From: JANOAR01 sp031411235 | Lineage (GTDB): Bacteria; Verrucomicrobiota; Verrucomicrobiia; Verrucomicrobiales; Verrucomicrobiaceae | Assembly: GCA_031411235.1 (NCBI GenBank) | Contig: JANOAR010000051.1 | Coordinates: 1-60,509, forward strand | Length of the DNA: 60,509 nucleotides | Direction of reading: 5' to 3' | In this document: positions 8,596-16,928 of the stretch, piece by piece | Layout: each line of letters begins with the position of its first letter | Numbering within the stretch: the stretch's first letter is position 1 | Notes under the pieces: model-generated | What the model was told of the DNA's origin: nothing | Database searches by the model: none | The model's input: only the letters and a program-made list of their open reading frames with translations | Program-made: the position numbers and the translations under genes

Positions 8596-9291
8596 TTACA
8601 TGAGTGGGACGACTTCGCCCGTGGCATGGGCAATGCCTTTTTTGCGGCCTGCGACGAGGCCATTCATGACGACATTTGCCCCGACGAATGTCCCGCGAAG
8701 GACATAGGACTCGGCGATCTGTGCGCCCTGGGCGATGATGGAATGATCGCCAATGACGGCGTTGGGGCCGATGCTCGCACCGCTGATGGTGCAGCCATTG
8801 CCGATCCAACAGGGGGCGATAAGCGTGGTGTCCTGGGCGATGCGGCTATGATGGCCGACGATGACCCCAGGCGAGGCGACGGTCTCTAGTTCTGGCAATT
8901 GAGTGCCCCCCGTTTGCATTTCGTGGAGCCACTTTTTAATCATCGCAAAATAGGACTGCGCCGCAGGTTGGGCTGGCAGATAGGGCGTGATGATTTGGCC
9001 CTTTTTTAGCACGATGGCTCCCAGGTCATTGATGAAGGTGCAGGCTTCTTTCGCTTCGCTGGGCTGGCCTATTTGGACTTGGACGCGACGACACAGAGGA
9101 TAGGTTGCATTGATGAAAGCCTGCAAGGCGGGGTCTTCCTTTTCGAGCCACAAACGCATGGTGGAGTTGCTGCGAAAAAGCGCATCCATCCAGTGCTCGA
9201 TGACGCGGCGATGGCCGATCTCCCAGAGCATGAAGGGGGTGCCGTCGATCCAGGAATCGGTGCGGTTCGGAATGAAGGTGTCGCAGATCAT
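8596..9291 (-). CDS. Left-handed beta-helix protein related to GlmU/nucleotidyltransferases
   Basis: The 231-residue protein has a C-terminal half of hexapeptide repeats (VIVGHHSRIAQDTTLIAPCW, then IGNGCTISGASIGPNAVIG), the left-handed beta-helix seen in sugar nucleotidyl- and acyltransferases. The N-terminal half lacks the GxGxRL nucleotide-binding signature of GlmU-type pyrophosphorylases, so catalytic activity is uncertain. It starts 15 bases after the sugar transferase stop within the exopolysaccharide operon. A role in making or modifying a nucleotide sugar for the exported polymer is inference. Confidence 0.7.
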   Translation of the reverse strand: MICDTFIPNRTDSWIDGTPFMLWEIGHRRVIEHWMDALFRSNSTMRLWLEKEDPALQAFINATYPLCRRVQVQIGQPSEAKEACTFINDLGAIVLKKGQIITPYLPAQPAAQSYFAMIKKWLHEMQTGGTQLPELETVASPGVIVGHHSRIAQDTTLIAPCWIGNGCTISGASIGPNAVIGDHSIIAQGAQIAESYVLRGTFVGANVVMNGLVAGRKKGIAHATGEVVPLM

Positions 9292-9306
9292 CGGGAGTCG
9301 AAAAGC

Positions 9307-10065
9307 TTAGTTGCCGCCACGATTTTTGAGCGCCACTGGGACGGTCATTAGCAGGATTTTCAGATCGAGCCAGAAGCTCTGCTGGGCGGCATATTTGAGA
9401 TCGAGTCCGATGGCTTCATCATGCGTCAACTTGCTGCGATTGCTGATCTGCCAAAGGCCCGTGAGGCCTGGTTTCACGTTGTGGCGCAGTAGATCGCGTG
9501 GGGTGAAGTCGGCGACCTCCCAGATCGCGAAGGGCCGTGGCCCGACGAGACTCATCTCGCCAGAGATGATGTGGAAGAGCTGCGGCAACTCGTCGATGGA
9601 GAACTTCCGCATGAACTTGCCAAACGGCAGGATGCGCGGGTCGTTGGGATACTTTTCGGTGCGCGAAAATTTCAACAGCGCCATGCGCAGCTTGAGCACC
9701 GACTCATCCTCAGGATTGACGAAATTGCCTGCGGTCTCGTTGATTTTGTGCTGCTGAATCTTCTTTTCGATCGCCTCGGCATCACGGCGCATGGTGCGGA
9801 ATTTCATCATTGGGAACAGGCGGCCATTTTTACCGACACGCGAGCCTGCAAACGTAATGGGGCGACCATCCACGATGAGAATGGTCAGGGCTGTGATGAT
9901 TAACAGTGGCGAGAGCAGCAGCACCATCGTGAGGCCACAGACAAGGTCGAGAGCACGCTTGGCACCTGTATTTAAGCCGTGGCGCAGGTGGTGGTGGAAG
10001 AACAGGGCGCAGGCGGCCCATCGCTGGGTCAGGCTGGGCTTACGAGGTTGGTCGATCATGGGCAA
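9307..10065 (-). CDS. Sugar transferase (polyprenyl-phosphate glycosylphosphotransferase)
   Basis: This protein of 252 residues belongs to the bacterial sugar transferase family (WbaP/ExoY/WcaJ catalytic domain). It moves a sugar-1-phosphate onto undecaprenyl phosphate to begin a polysaccharide repeat unit at the inner membrane. One membrane segment is clear (about residues 38-62, LDLVCGLTMVLLLSPLLIIT). Family motifs follow: GRLFPMMKFRTM, FSIDELPQLFHIISGEMSLVGPRP, and VKPGLTGLWQISNRS. The multi-span N-terminal part of WbaP is absent, as in ExoY. Gene order with the flippase upstream supports a Wzx-type assembly route. Confidence 0.9.
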   Translation of the reverse strand: MPMIDQPRKPSLTQRWAACALFFHHHLRHGLNTGAKRALDLVCGLTMVLLLSPLLIITALTILIVDGRPITFAGSRVGKNGRLFPMMKFRTMRRDAEAIEKKIQQHKINETAGNFVNPEDESVLKLRMALLKFSRTEKYPNDPRILPFGKFMRKFSIDELPQLFHIISGEMSLVGPRPFAIWEVADFTPRDLLRHNVKPGLTGLWQISNRSKLTHDEAIGLDLKYAAQQSFWLDLKILLMTVPVALKNRGGN

Positions 10066-10169
10066 AGGGTGGGAGAACTCGATCCGTGGTTTGTTTTAAG
10101 AGGCTAGCACGGGCTGCGATGAAACGTCGAGAGAAGAGTTCATCGCATTCACAAGGCATACTCCAGAGG

Positions 10170-11705
10170 CTACTCGGGCACGGCTTCCGCTTTGCCTTTT
10201 TTGCGCAGCAGAGGCAACAGGGACTTTAGACCGTGCAGCGAGCGACGACCTGCGGGCAGCATCCATAACGTGGCAGCAATGACGAGCAAGGTCAGCACCG
10301 TTGCGATGATGAGGCCAACCACGGGGTGCTCGATCCCTGCGAAGCGGCGAAAGGCGATGACGCTGGCTAGCGCGACCAACGCAGCGCTGAGGAAGGGGGC
10401 GGCGGTGGAGTAGATGTCGCGTGTTTTAACCGGGCCTGCTCGCCCCGCAAACCACAGCACTACGGGCGTGCGGATGAGCAGGCTGGAGAGGGCGAACGAC
10501 GCCGCGACGCCCTTGGCTCCCCATTGCACACCGATGCAGATGGCGGTGATCAAGACGACACCAGAGATCAGCTCGGCGTAGAGCATTTCGCGTGTGCGGG
10601 CCTGTGAAATGAAGAGGTAACTCGTCGAGTAGCGCACGGGCTCTGCGAGGGCCATGATGCCTAGCCACATGAAGATGTCGGCGGCTTCCAGCCATTGTGC
10701 GCCCAGCACGACTCTCACCACCCAATCCGCCGCGCCGATGGTCACGACCACGACGGGCAGAGTCAGCAGAGCGACGGCCTGGAGCACCATGCCGTAGGCT
10801 TGGCGGTACTTGTCTGCGTCACCCGTCATGCGACTCAGCATCGGGATGGCGACCTCGCCGATGGGCGCATTGATCTGCGAAAGGGGCATCACCAGAAGCT
10901 GATAGGCACGCATGTAGAAGCCCAACTGCTGGCTACCCCAGATGCGCCCGATGAGGACGTTGTCCACGTTTTGAATCCAATAACTGGTCATGCGAAACGC
11001 GGCAAGATTGCCCCCAAAGCCCAACATTTCGCCCACACCACACTCGCGCACCCAGCGTCCAGGCCGCCAGCCGCAAGCGATCCATGAGGCGATGGCTGAA
11101 ACGCCCAACAGGCTCAACTGAGTCCCCACCAAGGCCCAGTAGCCGTAGCCCAGCCAGGCCATCACCACGCCCGTGCTCGTGCCGATGGCGAGCGCGATGA
11201 GGTCGATGCTCATCACCGTGCCGAAGCGCATCTGCCGCCGTAGCAACGCCTGATGCTGCACCGAGATGCCTGAGAAAAGAAAGCCCCAGGCGAGCATCGC
11301 CGTCACCACTGCTAGCTCTGGTTCATGGTAAAAGGCTGCTACGAGGGGTGCGGCAGCGAGGGTGAGCAGGGCTAGCAAGAGGCCAAACCCAGCATTGATC
11401 CAGAACAGCGTGCTCACTTGCGCGTGGGTGATTTCTGGGCGCTGCACGGTGGCTGCGGAGAGGCCGAGGTCTTTGAAGATGATGAGAAAGCCAACGATGC
11501 TGGTGACCATGCCGACGAGGCCAAAGTCGTGCGGTGTGAGCAATCGCGCCAGCACCACCATGTTGATGAGTTGGAAGATAAACTTGCCGCCCTGCGCCAG
11601 CATCGTCACCGCACCACCACGGACGGCTCTACCTTTGAGGTCTTTTTGCAGATTATCAGTGCTCAGGAAGCGCTCTGGGCTGGTATCGGGTGCGGCTGAG
11701 TTCAT
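10170..11705 (-). CDS. Polysaccharide flippase (Wzx/MOP superfamily)
   Basis: The 511-residue protein has about 12-14 hydrophobic segments and matches lipopolysaccharide/O-antigen flippases such as WzxC, which flip lipid-linked repeat units across the inner membrane. The N-terminal block AVRGGAVTMLAQGGKFIFQL and the following LARLLTPHDFGLVGMV are typical of the family. I start at the Met at 11705, 11 bases after the beta-barrel gene ends. The longer open frame upstream is arginine-rich and overlaps that gene. No Wzy polymerase is visible in the cluster, so polymerisation genes must lie elsewhere or use another route. Confidence 0.88.
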   Translation of the reverse strand: MNSAAPDTSPERFLSTDNLQKDLKGRAVRGGAVTMLAQGGKFIFQLINMVVLARLLTPHDFGLVGMVTSIVGFLIIFKDLGLSAATVQRPEITHAQVSTLFWINAGFGLLLALLTLAAAPLVAAFYHEPELAVVTAMLAWGFLFSGISVQHQALLRRQMRFGTVMSIDLIALAIGTSTGVVMAWLGYGYWALVGTQLSLLGVSAIASWIACGWRPGRWVRECGVGEMLGFGGNLAAFRMTSYWIQNVDNVLIGRIWGSQQLGFYMRAYQLLVMPLSQINAPIGEVAIPMLSRMTGDADKYRQAYGMVLQAVALLTLPVVVVTIGAADWVVRVVLGAQWLEAADIFMWLGIMALAEPVRYSTSYLFISQARTREMLYAELISGVVLITAICIGVQWGAKGVAASFALSSLLIRTPVVLWFAGRAGPVKTRDIYSTAAPFLSAALVALASVIAFRRFAGIEHPVVGLIIATVLTLLVIAATLWMLPAGRRSLHGLKSLLPLLRKKGKAEAVPE

Positions 11706-11716
11706 GCGGCTGGAGA

Positions 11717-13168
11717 TTAAAAATAGCGAACCACACGCACGCCGACTTGGGTGCGATCTGCATCGCCTACGTCGTCGTTTCTGACACGTCGTCGCCACTG
11801 CCAGAAGAGTTCGAGATTGAATCGGTTGAGCTGCTTATCCGCATCCTGGCGGTAGCCGAGGGCGATACGTGTCGTGGGTTCAAAATCACGCCGACCCGTA
11901 TCATAGAGCCTCCGAATGAACTGCAACTCGCTCGTGGTGTAGAGATGTGGGCTCCAGTCATGGGTGACGTCTGGGCCGAGGCGCAGCTCTTGATACAGTG
12001 CGCCCTGTTCGATGATGGAGGGCTCGTTGCTGAGACGCAGACGAGCGCTGATGAGCGTCTTCTCCTGGGCCTGCCAGCGCAGTGCGGCGACGGCCACTGG
12101 CGTCGTCTCGCCAGCGCGTGGCAGCGTTCGCTCGAACTCGCGCCACTCGACGCCGACGCGCGAGGTGAGGCTGAGCTTCACCGTGGGCTTCCATTCAAAA
12201 GTGAGCAGCGCCTGCTGGTAATTCTGCACGCCCGTTGCGGCCTGATCGAAGAGAATATGCCCGATCTCAGTGCCCAGACCGAGCTTAGATTTCATCGTCG
12301 CAGCCCAGTCTGCACCGAACTCACCGATCCAGGCCGAGCGGTTGGAGAAGCCCTCGCCCACGGTGATGTCACGATACGTGCCTCTAGCTTTGAGCGTCGT
12401 CTTTGGCGTAAGTCGATACTCCAGCAACCCAGAGGCTTCGAGCAAAGTAAAGGTATCCTCGGGCGAGCTATCCTCGGTGGAGGACAGCAATCGCTCGTCA
12501 TAATCCAATCGCAGCAGCACGCGCGAGACTTCGCTCACACGCCCCACCTCGCCCAAGAAATGCTGCGGGCGCTCCGTGATTTCTTCATTGATGAGGAGGT
12601 GCAGAGTCGGCACATACAGCAGATCGGCATAGTATTTGGACAAGCGCGACGGTCCGCCAATCCAGGCCTGTGGATCGCCCAGGTTAAGGCGGATGATCGG
12701 TGCCAGTTCAAAGATCGTGTCTCCCACAGCTCGGTCGTTACTGACGAAACTAATGTTGTCCGTGTAGAGCACCTCGGACTGCAAGCCGAGGCTAAGTTGC
12801 AACGCCCCATCACCACCCACACTCCCCGTCGAAGGCGGCAAACCCGACGACGACGCAAAGCCACGCCAGCGGCGGCGTTGCAGCGTCATATCCGCATCAG
12901 GATCCGCGAGGCGACGCAGCGACGCTGGCCGAGTGACGGCGACAGCCTCGGCGGCGGGGAAAAGAGGTGAAACCTCGATCCAAGGCGAACCATACGGCGA
13001 CAACGAAACGCCCTCGTCGAGGGCCTGCGCAGGTGGCAAGGGTAGCACCACCGAGGGAGGCTCAGCCGCCACTCCGACGGTGCCTAGAAGCACTCCAAAA
13101 ATAATCTGCCCAAGAGCGTCGCGAAGATCCACAGCGTCATTAAGGCGGAGGGCGGCGGAATTCGTCAA
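11717..13168 (-). CDS. Outer-membrane beta-barrel protein of an exopolysaccharide locus
   Basis: The 483-residue product has an N-terminal hydrophobic segment consistent with a signal peptide (IIFGVLLGTVGVAAEP) and a proline-rich linker. From about residue 115 it shows alternating polar/hydrophobic strands with many aromatic ends, closing with VGVRVVRYF, a terminal Phe as in outer-membrane barrels. It resembles putative beta-barrel porin 2 proteins encoded beside polysaccharide export genes. It heads the minus-strand operon and is transcribed divergently from the Wza-like lipoprotein gene 65 bases away, so the two likely share a control region. The exact start is not certain because no strong ribosome site is seen. 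Confidence 0.75.
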   Translation of the reverse strand: MTNSAALRLNDAVDLRDALGQIIFGVLLGTVGVAAEPPSVVLPLPPAQALDEGVSLSPYGSPWIEVSPLFPAAEAVAVTRPASLRRLADPDADMTLQRRRWRGFASSSGLPPSTGSVGGDGALQLSLGLQSEVLYTDNISFVSNDRAVGDTIFELAPIIRLNLGDPQAWIGGPSRLSKYYADLLYVPTLHLLINEEITERPQHFLGEVGRVSEVSRVLLRLDYDERLLSSTEDSSPEDTFTLLEASGLLEYRLTPKTTLKARGTYRDITVGEGFSNRSAWIGEFGADWAATMKSKLGLGTEIGHILFDQAATGVQNYQQALLTFEWKPTVKLSLTSRVGVEWREFERTLPRAGETTPVAVAALRWQAQEKTLISARLRLSNEPSIIEQGALYQELRLGPDVTHDWSPHLYTTSELQFIRRLYDTGRRDFEPTTRIALGYRQDADKQLNRFNLELFWQWRRRVRNDDVGDADRTQVGVRVVRYF

Positions 13169-13233
13169 GACTTTTCACGACCTTGGCTGAGTTAGGATTG
13201 ACACTGCTCTAGCCATCCAGTAACCACGATCCC

Positions 13234-13869
13234 ATGAAGTTCCCATTCACGTTCTGTTTGCTGGGTATCAGTCTCTTTATCCTGGCCTCAGGATGCACCA
13301 CGAAGCATGGCTCCGAAGCCCGGCTATCATTGCCGCCTGCCCCACCCGCGACGGGCGACCACTATGGCATCCACCCTGGGGATCTGCTTACCATCAGCTT
13401 TGCGGGTGAACCCGATTTGACTCAACAGGTGCGAGTGGACTGGAATGGCATGATCAATATGCCCACACTAGCCGCCGATGGCAGCGCTGAAATGAAGGCC
13501 TCAGGGCTAAGTCCTGCGGCCCTCGCCACACGCTTGAGCGCCTTTGCCATGGAGAATAAAATGCTCGTCAACGCGCGCGCTCAAGTGCTCGTCAGCGAGT
13601 ATGCCAGCCAGGCCTACGTGGTGCTGGGCCAGGTCACCCAGCCAGGGCGTTATAACTTCCCACGCGGCCTGCCACCGCATCTCGCCGTCGAAGAAGCCAT
13701 CGCCTTGGCTGGAGGATACACTCGGCTAGCACGACAGTCGCAGGTGCTGATCAAGCGTGGAACCGATGTTTATAGTGTCGATCTAACTAAGCTCGCGACA
13801 CAATCGGGTCATCCCCCCGTCATCATCATCCCAGGGGATGTCATTACCATTGGTGAGCGCCTATTCTGA
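13234..13869 (+). CDS. Wza-like polysaccharide export lipoprotein
   Basis: This 211-residue outer-membrane lipoprotein has a clear lipobox (ILASGC, Cys at residue 21). A Poly_export/SLBB region follows: YGIHPGDLLTISFAGEPDL, then VYVLG-like AYVVLGQVTQPGRYNF and VEEAIALAGGYT, ending VIIIPGDVITIGERLF. The family forms the periplasmic and outer-membrane channel for capsule or exopolysaccharide. It is short compared with Wza and ends after one SLBB domain, like other export proteins of this phylum. It stands divergently to the beta-barrel gene and just before the cNMP-domain kinase. Confidence 0.92.
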   Translation: MKFPFTFCLLGISLFILASGCTTKHGSEARLSLPPAPPATGDHYGIHPGDLLTISFAGEPDLTQQVRVDWNGMINMPTLAADGSAEMKASGLSPAALATRLSAFAMENKMLVNARAQVLVSEYASQAYVVLGQVTQPGRYNFPRGLPPHLAVEEAIALAGGYTRLARQSQVLIKRGTDVYSVDLTKLATQSGHPPVIIIPGDVITIGERLF

Positions 13870-13937
13870 GTAATTACCGAACAGCATATTGGTCTGGATA
13901 ATGCTCAATTAAGCAACCCTCAAATCCCCCAACAAGT

Positions 13938-15035
13938 ATGCCAGAGCCTAGAGTCTCATTTGTTATCCTGCTGGACGAGCAACTTCGCAGCCAACAGGTG
14001 GAGCCCTGCATCCGCGAATTTAAAGCGGGGGAAGTCATCTTTGAAGAAGGCGACCCCGGTGATGGGCTCTATGCCATCCTGGACGGCATGGTGAGAATTT
14101 CCACCTATGTTAGCCAGTCGGCTAGCCATGTGCTCACCGAATTCAAAAAGGGGGATTTTTTTGGCGAGATGTCCATCATCAACAACGCCCCTCGTTCGGC
14201 CTCGGCAACGGCGCAGAGGGACAGCCGACTTGTATTCGTCTCGACTGAACAAATGACCGAATTGATGGAGCAATCGCCAGAGATTGTCTTCGCGCTGTTA
14301 CGCGCTTTTAGCCATCGTATGCGCGAGTTCAATCGCCAATTCGCACATGAGATGCTCGAAGCCGAGCGGCTATCTCTCATGGGTCGCTTCGCCCGCTCCA
14401 TCGTTCATGATTTAAAAAATCCGCTGAGCGTCATCGTGCTCGCAGGTGATGCCGTAGCGTCCGAAAATGCCAGCTTAGAGCTGCGCGTTTTTGCCCAGAA
14501 GCGCATTCATCAGCAAGTGGATCGACTTACCCACATGCTTAACGAGCTGCTACGAGTGAGCGAAGGAGCCACCGCTCATGCGATGGAGCCGACGCCATTT
14601 GCCAGTTACTTTCAGGACATACTGCAAGAGACGCGGGAAGAATTGACCAGCAAAAATGTGCTGGTGGAAGTGCAGACTTCAGTCCCCAATGTAACCCTGC
14701 TGCTCAACACCAAGCGGCTGAATCATGTGTTCTTCAATCTCTTCAACAACGCCGCCGACTTCATGCCCGACGGTGGTCGGATCATGATTAGGCTCGAAAA
14801 AAACGCCCGAGAAATCACCATCGAAGTCGAGGACACCGGGCCCGGATTCAAACCCGAAATCGTGGACAACTTATTCACGCCCTTCTTCACTCATGGTAAG
14901 ACAGATGGCACAGGCCTTGGCCTCTCCATTTGCAAAAACATCGTCGAAGACCACGGCGGCCGTATCTGGCCGCGACTAGAAAAAGGCCGTGGCGGCATCT
15001 TTTGCTTCTGCCTCCCCCTCAAAAATAAGGCCTGA
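13938..15035 (+). CDS. Histidine kinase with N-terminal cNMP-binding domain
   Basis: This is a 365-residue cytoplasmic kinase. Residues ~20-130 form a Crp-like cyclic-nucleotide-binding fold (FKAGEVIFEEGDPGDGLYAI, KKGDFFGEMSIINNAPRSAS). The kinase core follows: H-box RSIVHDLKNPLSVIV, N-box HVFFNLFNNAADFM, G1 DTGPGF, F-box LFTPFFT, G2 TDGTGLGLSI. The FGEMS-x-PRSAS stretch keeps the residues that hold the cyclic phosphate in Crp, so a nucleotide could be the signal. No partner regulator is adjacent on this strand; the receiver protein at 7337 is a candidate. It lies 68 bases after the export lipoprotein, which suggests a link to polysaccharide control. Confidence 0.92.
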   Translation: MPEPRVSFVILLDEQLRSQQVEPCIREFKAGEVIFEEGDPGDGLYAILDGMVRISTYVSQSASHVLTEFKKGDFFGEMSIINNAPRSASATAQRDSRLVFVSTEQMTELMEQSPEIVFALLRAFSHRMREFNRQFAHEMLEAERLSLMGRFARSIVHDLKNPLSVIVLAGDAVASENASLELRVFAQKRIHQQVDRLTHMLNELLRVSEGATAHAMEPTPFASYFQDILQETREELTSKNVLVEVQTSVPNVTLLLNTKRLNHVFFNLFNNAADFMPDGGRIMIRLEKNAREITIEVEDTGPGFKPEIVDNLFTPFFTHGKTDGTGLGLSICKNIVEDHGGRIWPRLEKGRGGIFCFCLPLKNKA

Positions 15036-15068
15036 TACTGAGCGAGGCTGTCCACCAAAGAAGGCCGC

Positions 15069-15344
15069 ACCTGGCCGCACAAGCTGCTGTTCGATGAACG
15101 CAGCTGCGTCTCCTACCCCGACGCCACCCAAGCCCCCGATGGCCGCCTCTACAACGCCTACGACCATGGCCTCTACGAGCCCAACGAGAAGCAGGTGCTG
15201 GCGAGCATCGTGCGCAAAGAAGACATCCGTGCGGGCAAGCTGGTCTCGAAGGACGCGCGCGCCCAGCTCGTCGTGAATAAAGCCACGGCCTACGGCAACT
15301 CGAACGACCTGAGGCGAGAGGCCGCGAAGAAGAGCAAGCAGTGA
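15069..15344 (+). pseudogene. Sialidase-family C-terminal fragment
   Basis: A stop-free 91-codon stretch without a start matches the C-terminal end of sialidase-like six-bladed propeller enzymes common in this phylum (TWPHKLLFDERSC, VSYPDATQAPDGRLYNAYDH, then LASIVRKEDIRAGKLVS). The other ~350 residues are absent and the fragment begins 33 bases after the preceding kinase stop. The gene was therefore deleted or truncated when neighbouring DNA rearranged. It is not expected to be translated. Confidence 0.75.
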
Positions 15345-15583
15345 GGTTCAACACGGCTGGCCGTCATAGGGGCGCTCGTAAAACGTGCTTCGCCTCTCCG
15401 TGATCGATAGATCAAATGAGATCAAGACCTGGACTAGTGCCCCGTCCATGTCCGTGACCCTCCGATTGCATCTCCGGCTCCATGAGCCGTGTTCTCCGAC
15501 ATCTTTATGCAAGTCAATAAAGGTCTTGCACCGATGGCGGCATTTTTGCTAGCTTCATGCGGTATCGTAAATGCCCAAACGCC

Positions 15584-16090
15584 ATGAAATACTCTACAAT
15601 TCTTCTCACTATCGCTCTGTCTGTAAGATTGGCTGCAGCTGGTGATCTCGGCCTGACATCGGAGCAGATGAAATCAAAATATGGGAAACCAGACTTTTCC
15701 ATGTCCTTGGGCAAATATAGCGGCAAAGAAATGACGGGGTATCACTTCGTGGTGGGAGCGTATCCTATCATTTCAACAACATGCAAAGTCGTTGAAGGCA
15801 TTGTTGTAGGAACAAAATATGAGGCATCGAGCGAAGTTCCATTTACCCCCACGGAGATTTCAAAATTTCTCGACGTGGCAGGGCCTAATTTGAGTTGGTC
15901 AATTGAAGCCAATAAATCCCGAAATGGAGTCTATGGCGTAAGACTTAAAAGTGTCGACGGTTCGGTTGGCTATATTGTTAGAACACCAAATCGGATGACT
16001 GCAACCTACGATTTCGGTGGCTGGCTCATGCAACAGCAAAAATATGAAGAAGAACGAAACAAACTTCCGTGGTATAAGCGACTGTTTTGA
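15584..16090 (+). CDS. Hypothetical secreted protein
   Basis: The 168-residue product starts with a likely signal peptide (MKYSTILLTIALSVRLAAA) and continues with GDLGLTSEQMKSKYGKPDF, a segment like the start of small BamE/SmpA-type repeats where a protein checks "QV...lGkP". I do not recognise a full family. I prefer this start to an upstream Met (15557) because the signal peptide begins here. Codon use is more AT-rich than in the exopolysaccharide cluster, like the next gene, so the two may have come in together. Confidence 0.65.
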   Translation: MKYSTILLTIALSVRLAAAGDLGLTSEQMKSKYGKPDFSMSLGKYSGKEMTGYHFVVGAYPIISTTCKVVEGIVVGTKYEASSEVPFTPTEISKFLDVAGPNLSWSIEANKSRNGVYGVRLKSVDGSVGYIVRTPNRMTATYDFGGWLMQQQKYEEERNKLPWYKRLF

Positions 16091-16169
16091 TTGATGTGGC
16101 CTATGCCTGCGAAGACTCTCATAAAACCCAAATCTGTCCATGATTCACCTGTTTGACTAGCAATACGGC

Positions 16170-16859
16170 ATGCCTTCGCTTGAAAATTTCCTAACCAACG
16201 CCAAGTTCGAGTTGAACCACATCTATACGGAACGGCCTGCGTTTCGGAATGGAGGCAGAGACGAGGGTTGGTTTTGCCGAGAGCATGCGATACATACGTT
16301 TTTTCTTCTTCGTCTCTTTGGTGAACATACTGCGAAAATAGAAACAGGCCATTTTACAGTGCGATTGCCGGAGGCTGGGATTACCTCGCACGGTTCGGAC
16401 GCGGATCATGCGTGGTGTGCAACCCATGCGATAGAACCAATCGATCTGAGCATGACTTTCAAATTCCATAGCGGCTTTCCACAATTAGTGAAACCTGTTA
16501 TTGGTGAAAGCATTAATTCATCGTATGCAATATCCTATTTTCGCGACGAGTCTCAATTTATAAGGGCAATGGAAGGGGATAGCTCCGCAGTGCTCTACCT
16601 GCCACAGAGCGAAGTAAAAGAGCCAGACGCCCTTTTGGATCACCCAGAGCACTTTCTCTTTGACTCTGGTCTTGGATCTTGGTTGCAGCTATATGGTGCG
16701 GACGGCTTCGCGCAAATCACCCTTCATGCATACAAGGTAGCTATGTCCCACACTAAATCGTTGACTACATTACCTCCAGATAAGGCGTTCTCCCACATTC
16801 GTTCACGATATTCCGCTGCTAGGTTACACATTCGCAAACACCTAGCCGGGGCTGAGTGA
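16170..16859 (+). CDS. Hypothetical protein, possible transglutaminase-like fold
   Basis: The 229-residue protein has no family I can name. It contains a pattern seen in transglutaminase-like cysteine proteins: a Cys at the start of a helix (WFCREHAIHTFFLLRLFG, C36), a His in DADHAWC (H80) and an Asp twelve residues on in IEPIDLS (D92). If the fold is right, this gives a complete Cys-His-Asp triad. The rest has no membrane segments or signal. It lies between two AT-richer genes and points toward the DUF262 gene. The functional assignment is inference only. Confidence 0.5.
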   Translation: MPSLENFLTNAKFELNHIYTERPAFRNGGRDEGWFCREHAIHTFFLLRLFGEHTAKIETGHFTVRLPEAGITSHGSDADHAWCATHAIEPIDLSMTFKFHSGFPQLVKPVIGESINSSYAISYFRDESQFIRAMEGDSSAVLYLPQSEVKEPDALLDHPEHFLFDSGLGSWLQLYGADGFAQITLHAYKVAMSHTKSLTTLPPDKAFSHIRSRYSAARLHIRKHLAGAE

Positions 16860-16928
16860 GCAATGTATAAATTGAGACGCTCAGAGTGTTCTTCAGTGAT
16901 GGGACTGGAAAGAGCGACGCGGAACTGG

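Noticed and set aside
11690..12970. A 426-residue plus-strand frame opposite the beta-barrel gene
   Set aside because: Antisense of a well-supported outer-membrane protein gene with the expected terminal Phe.
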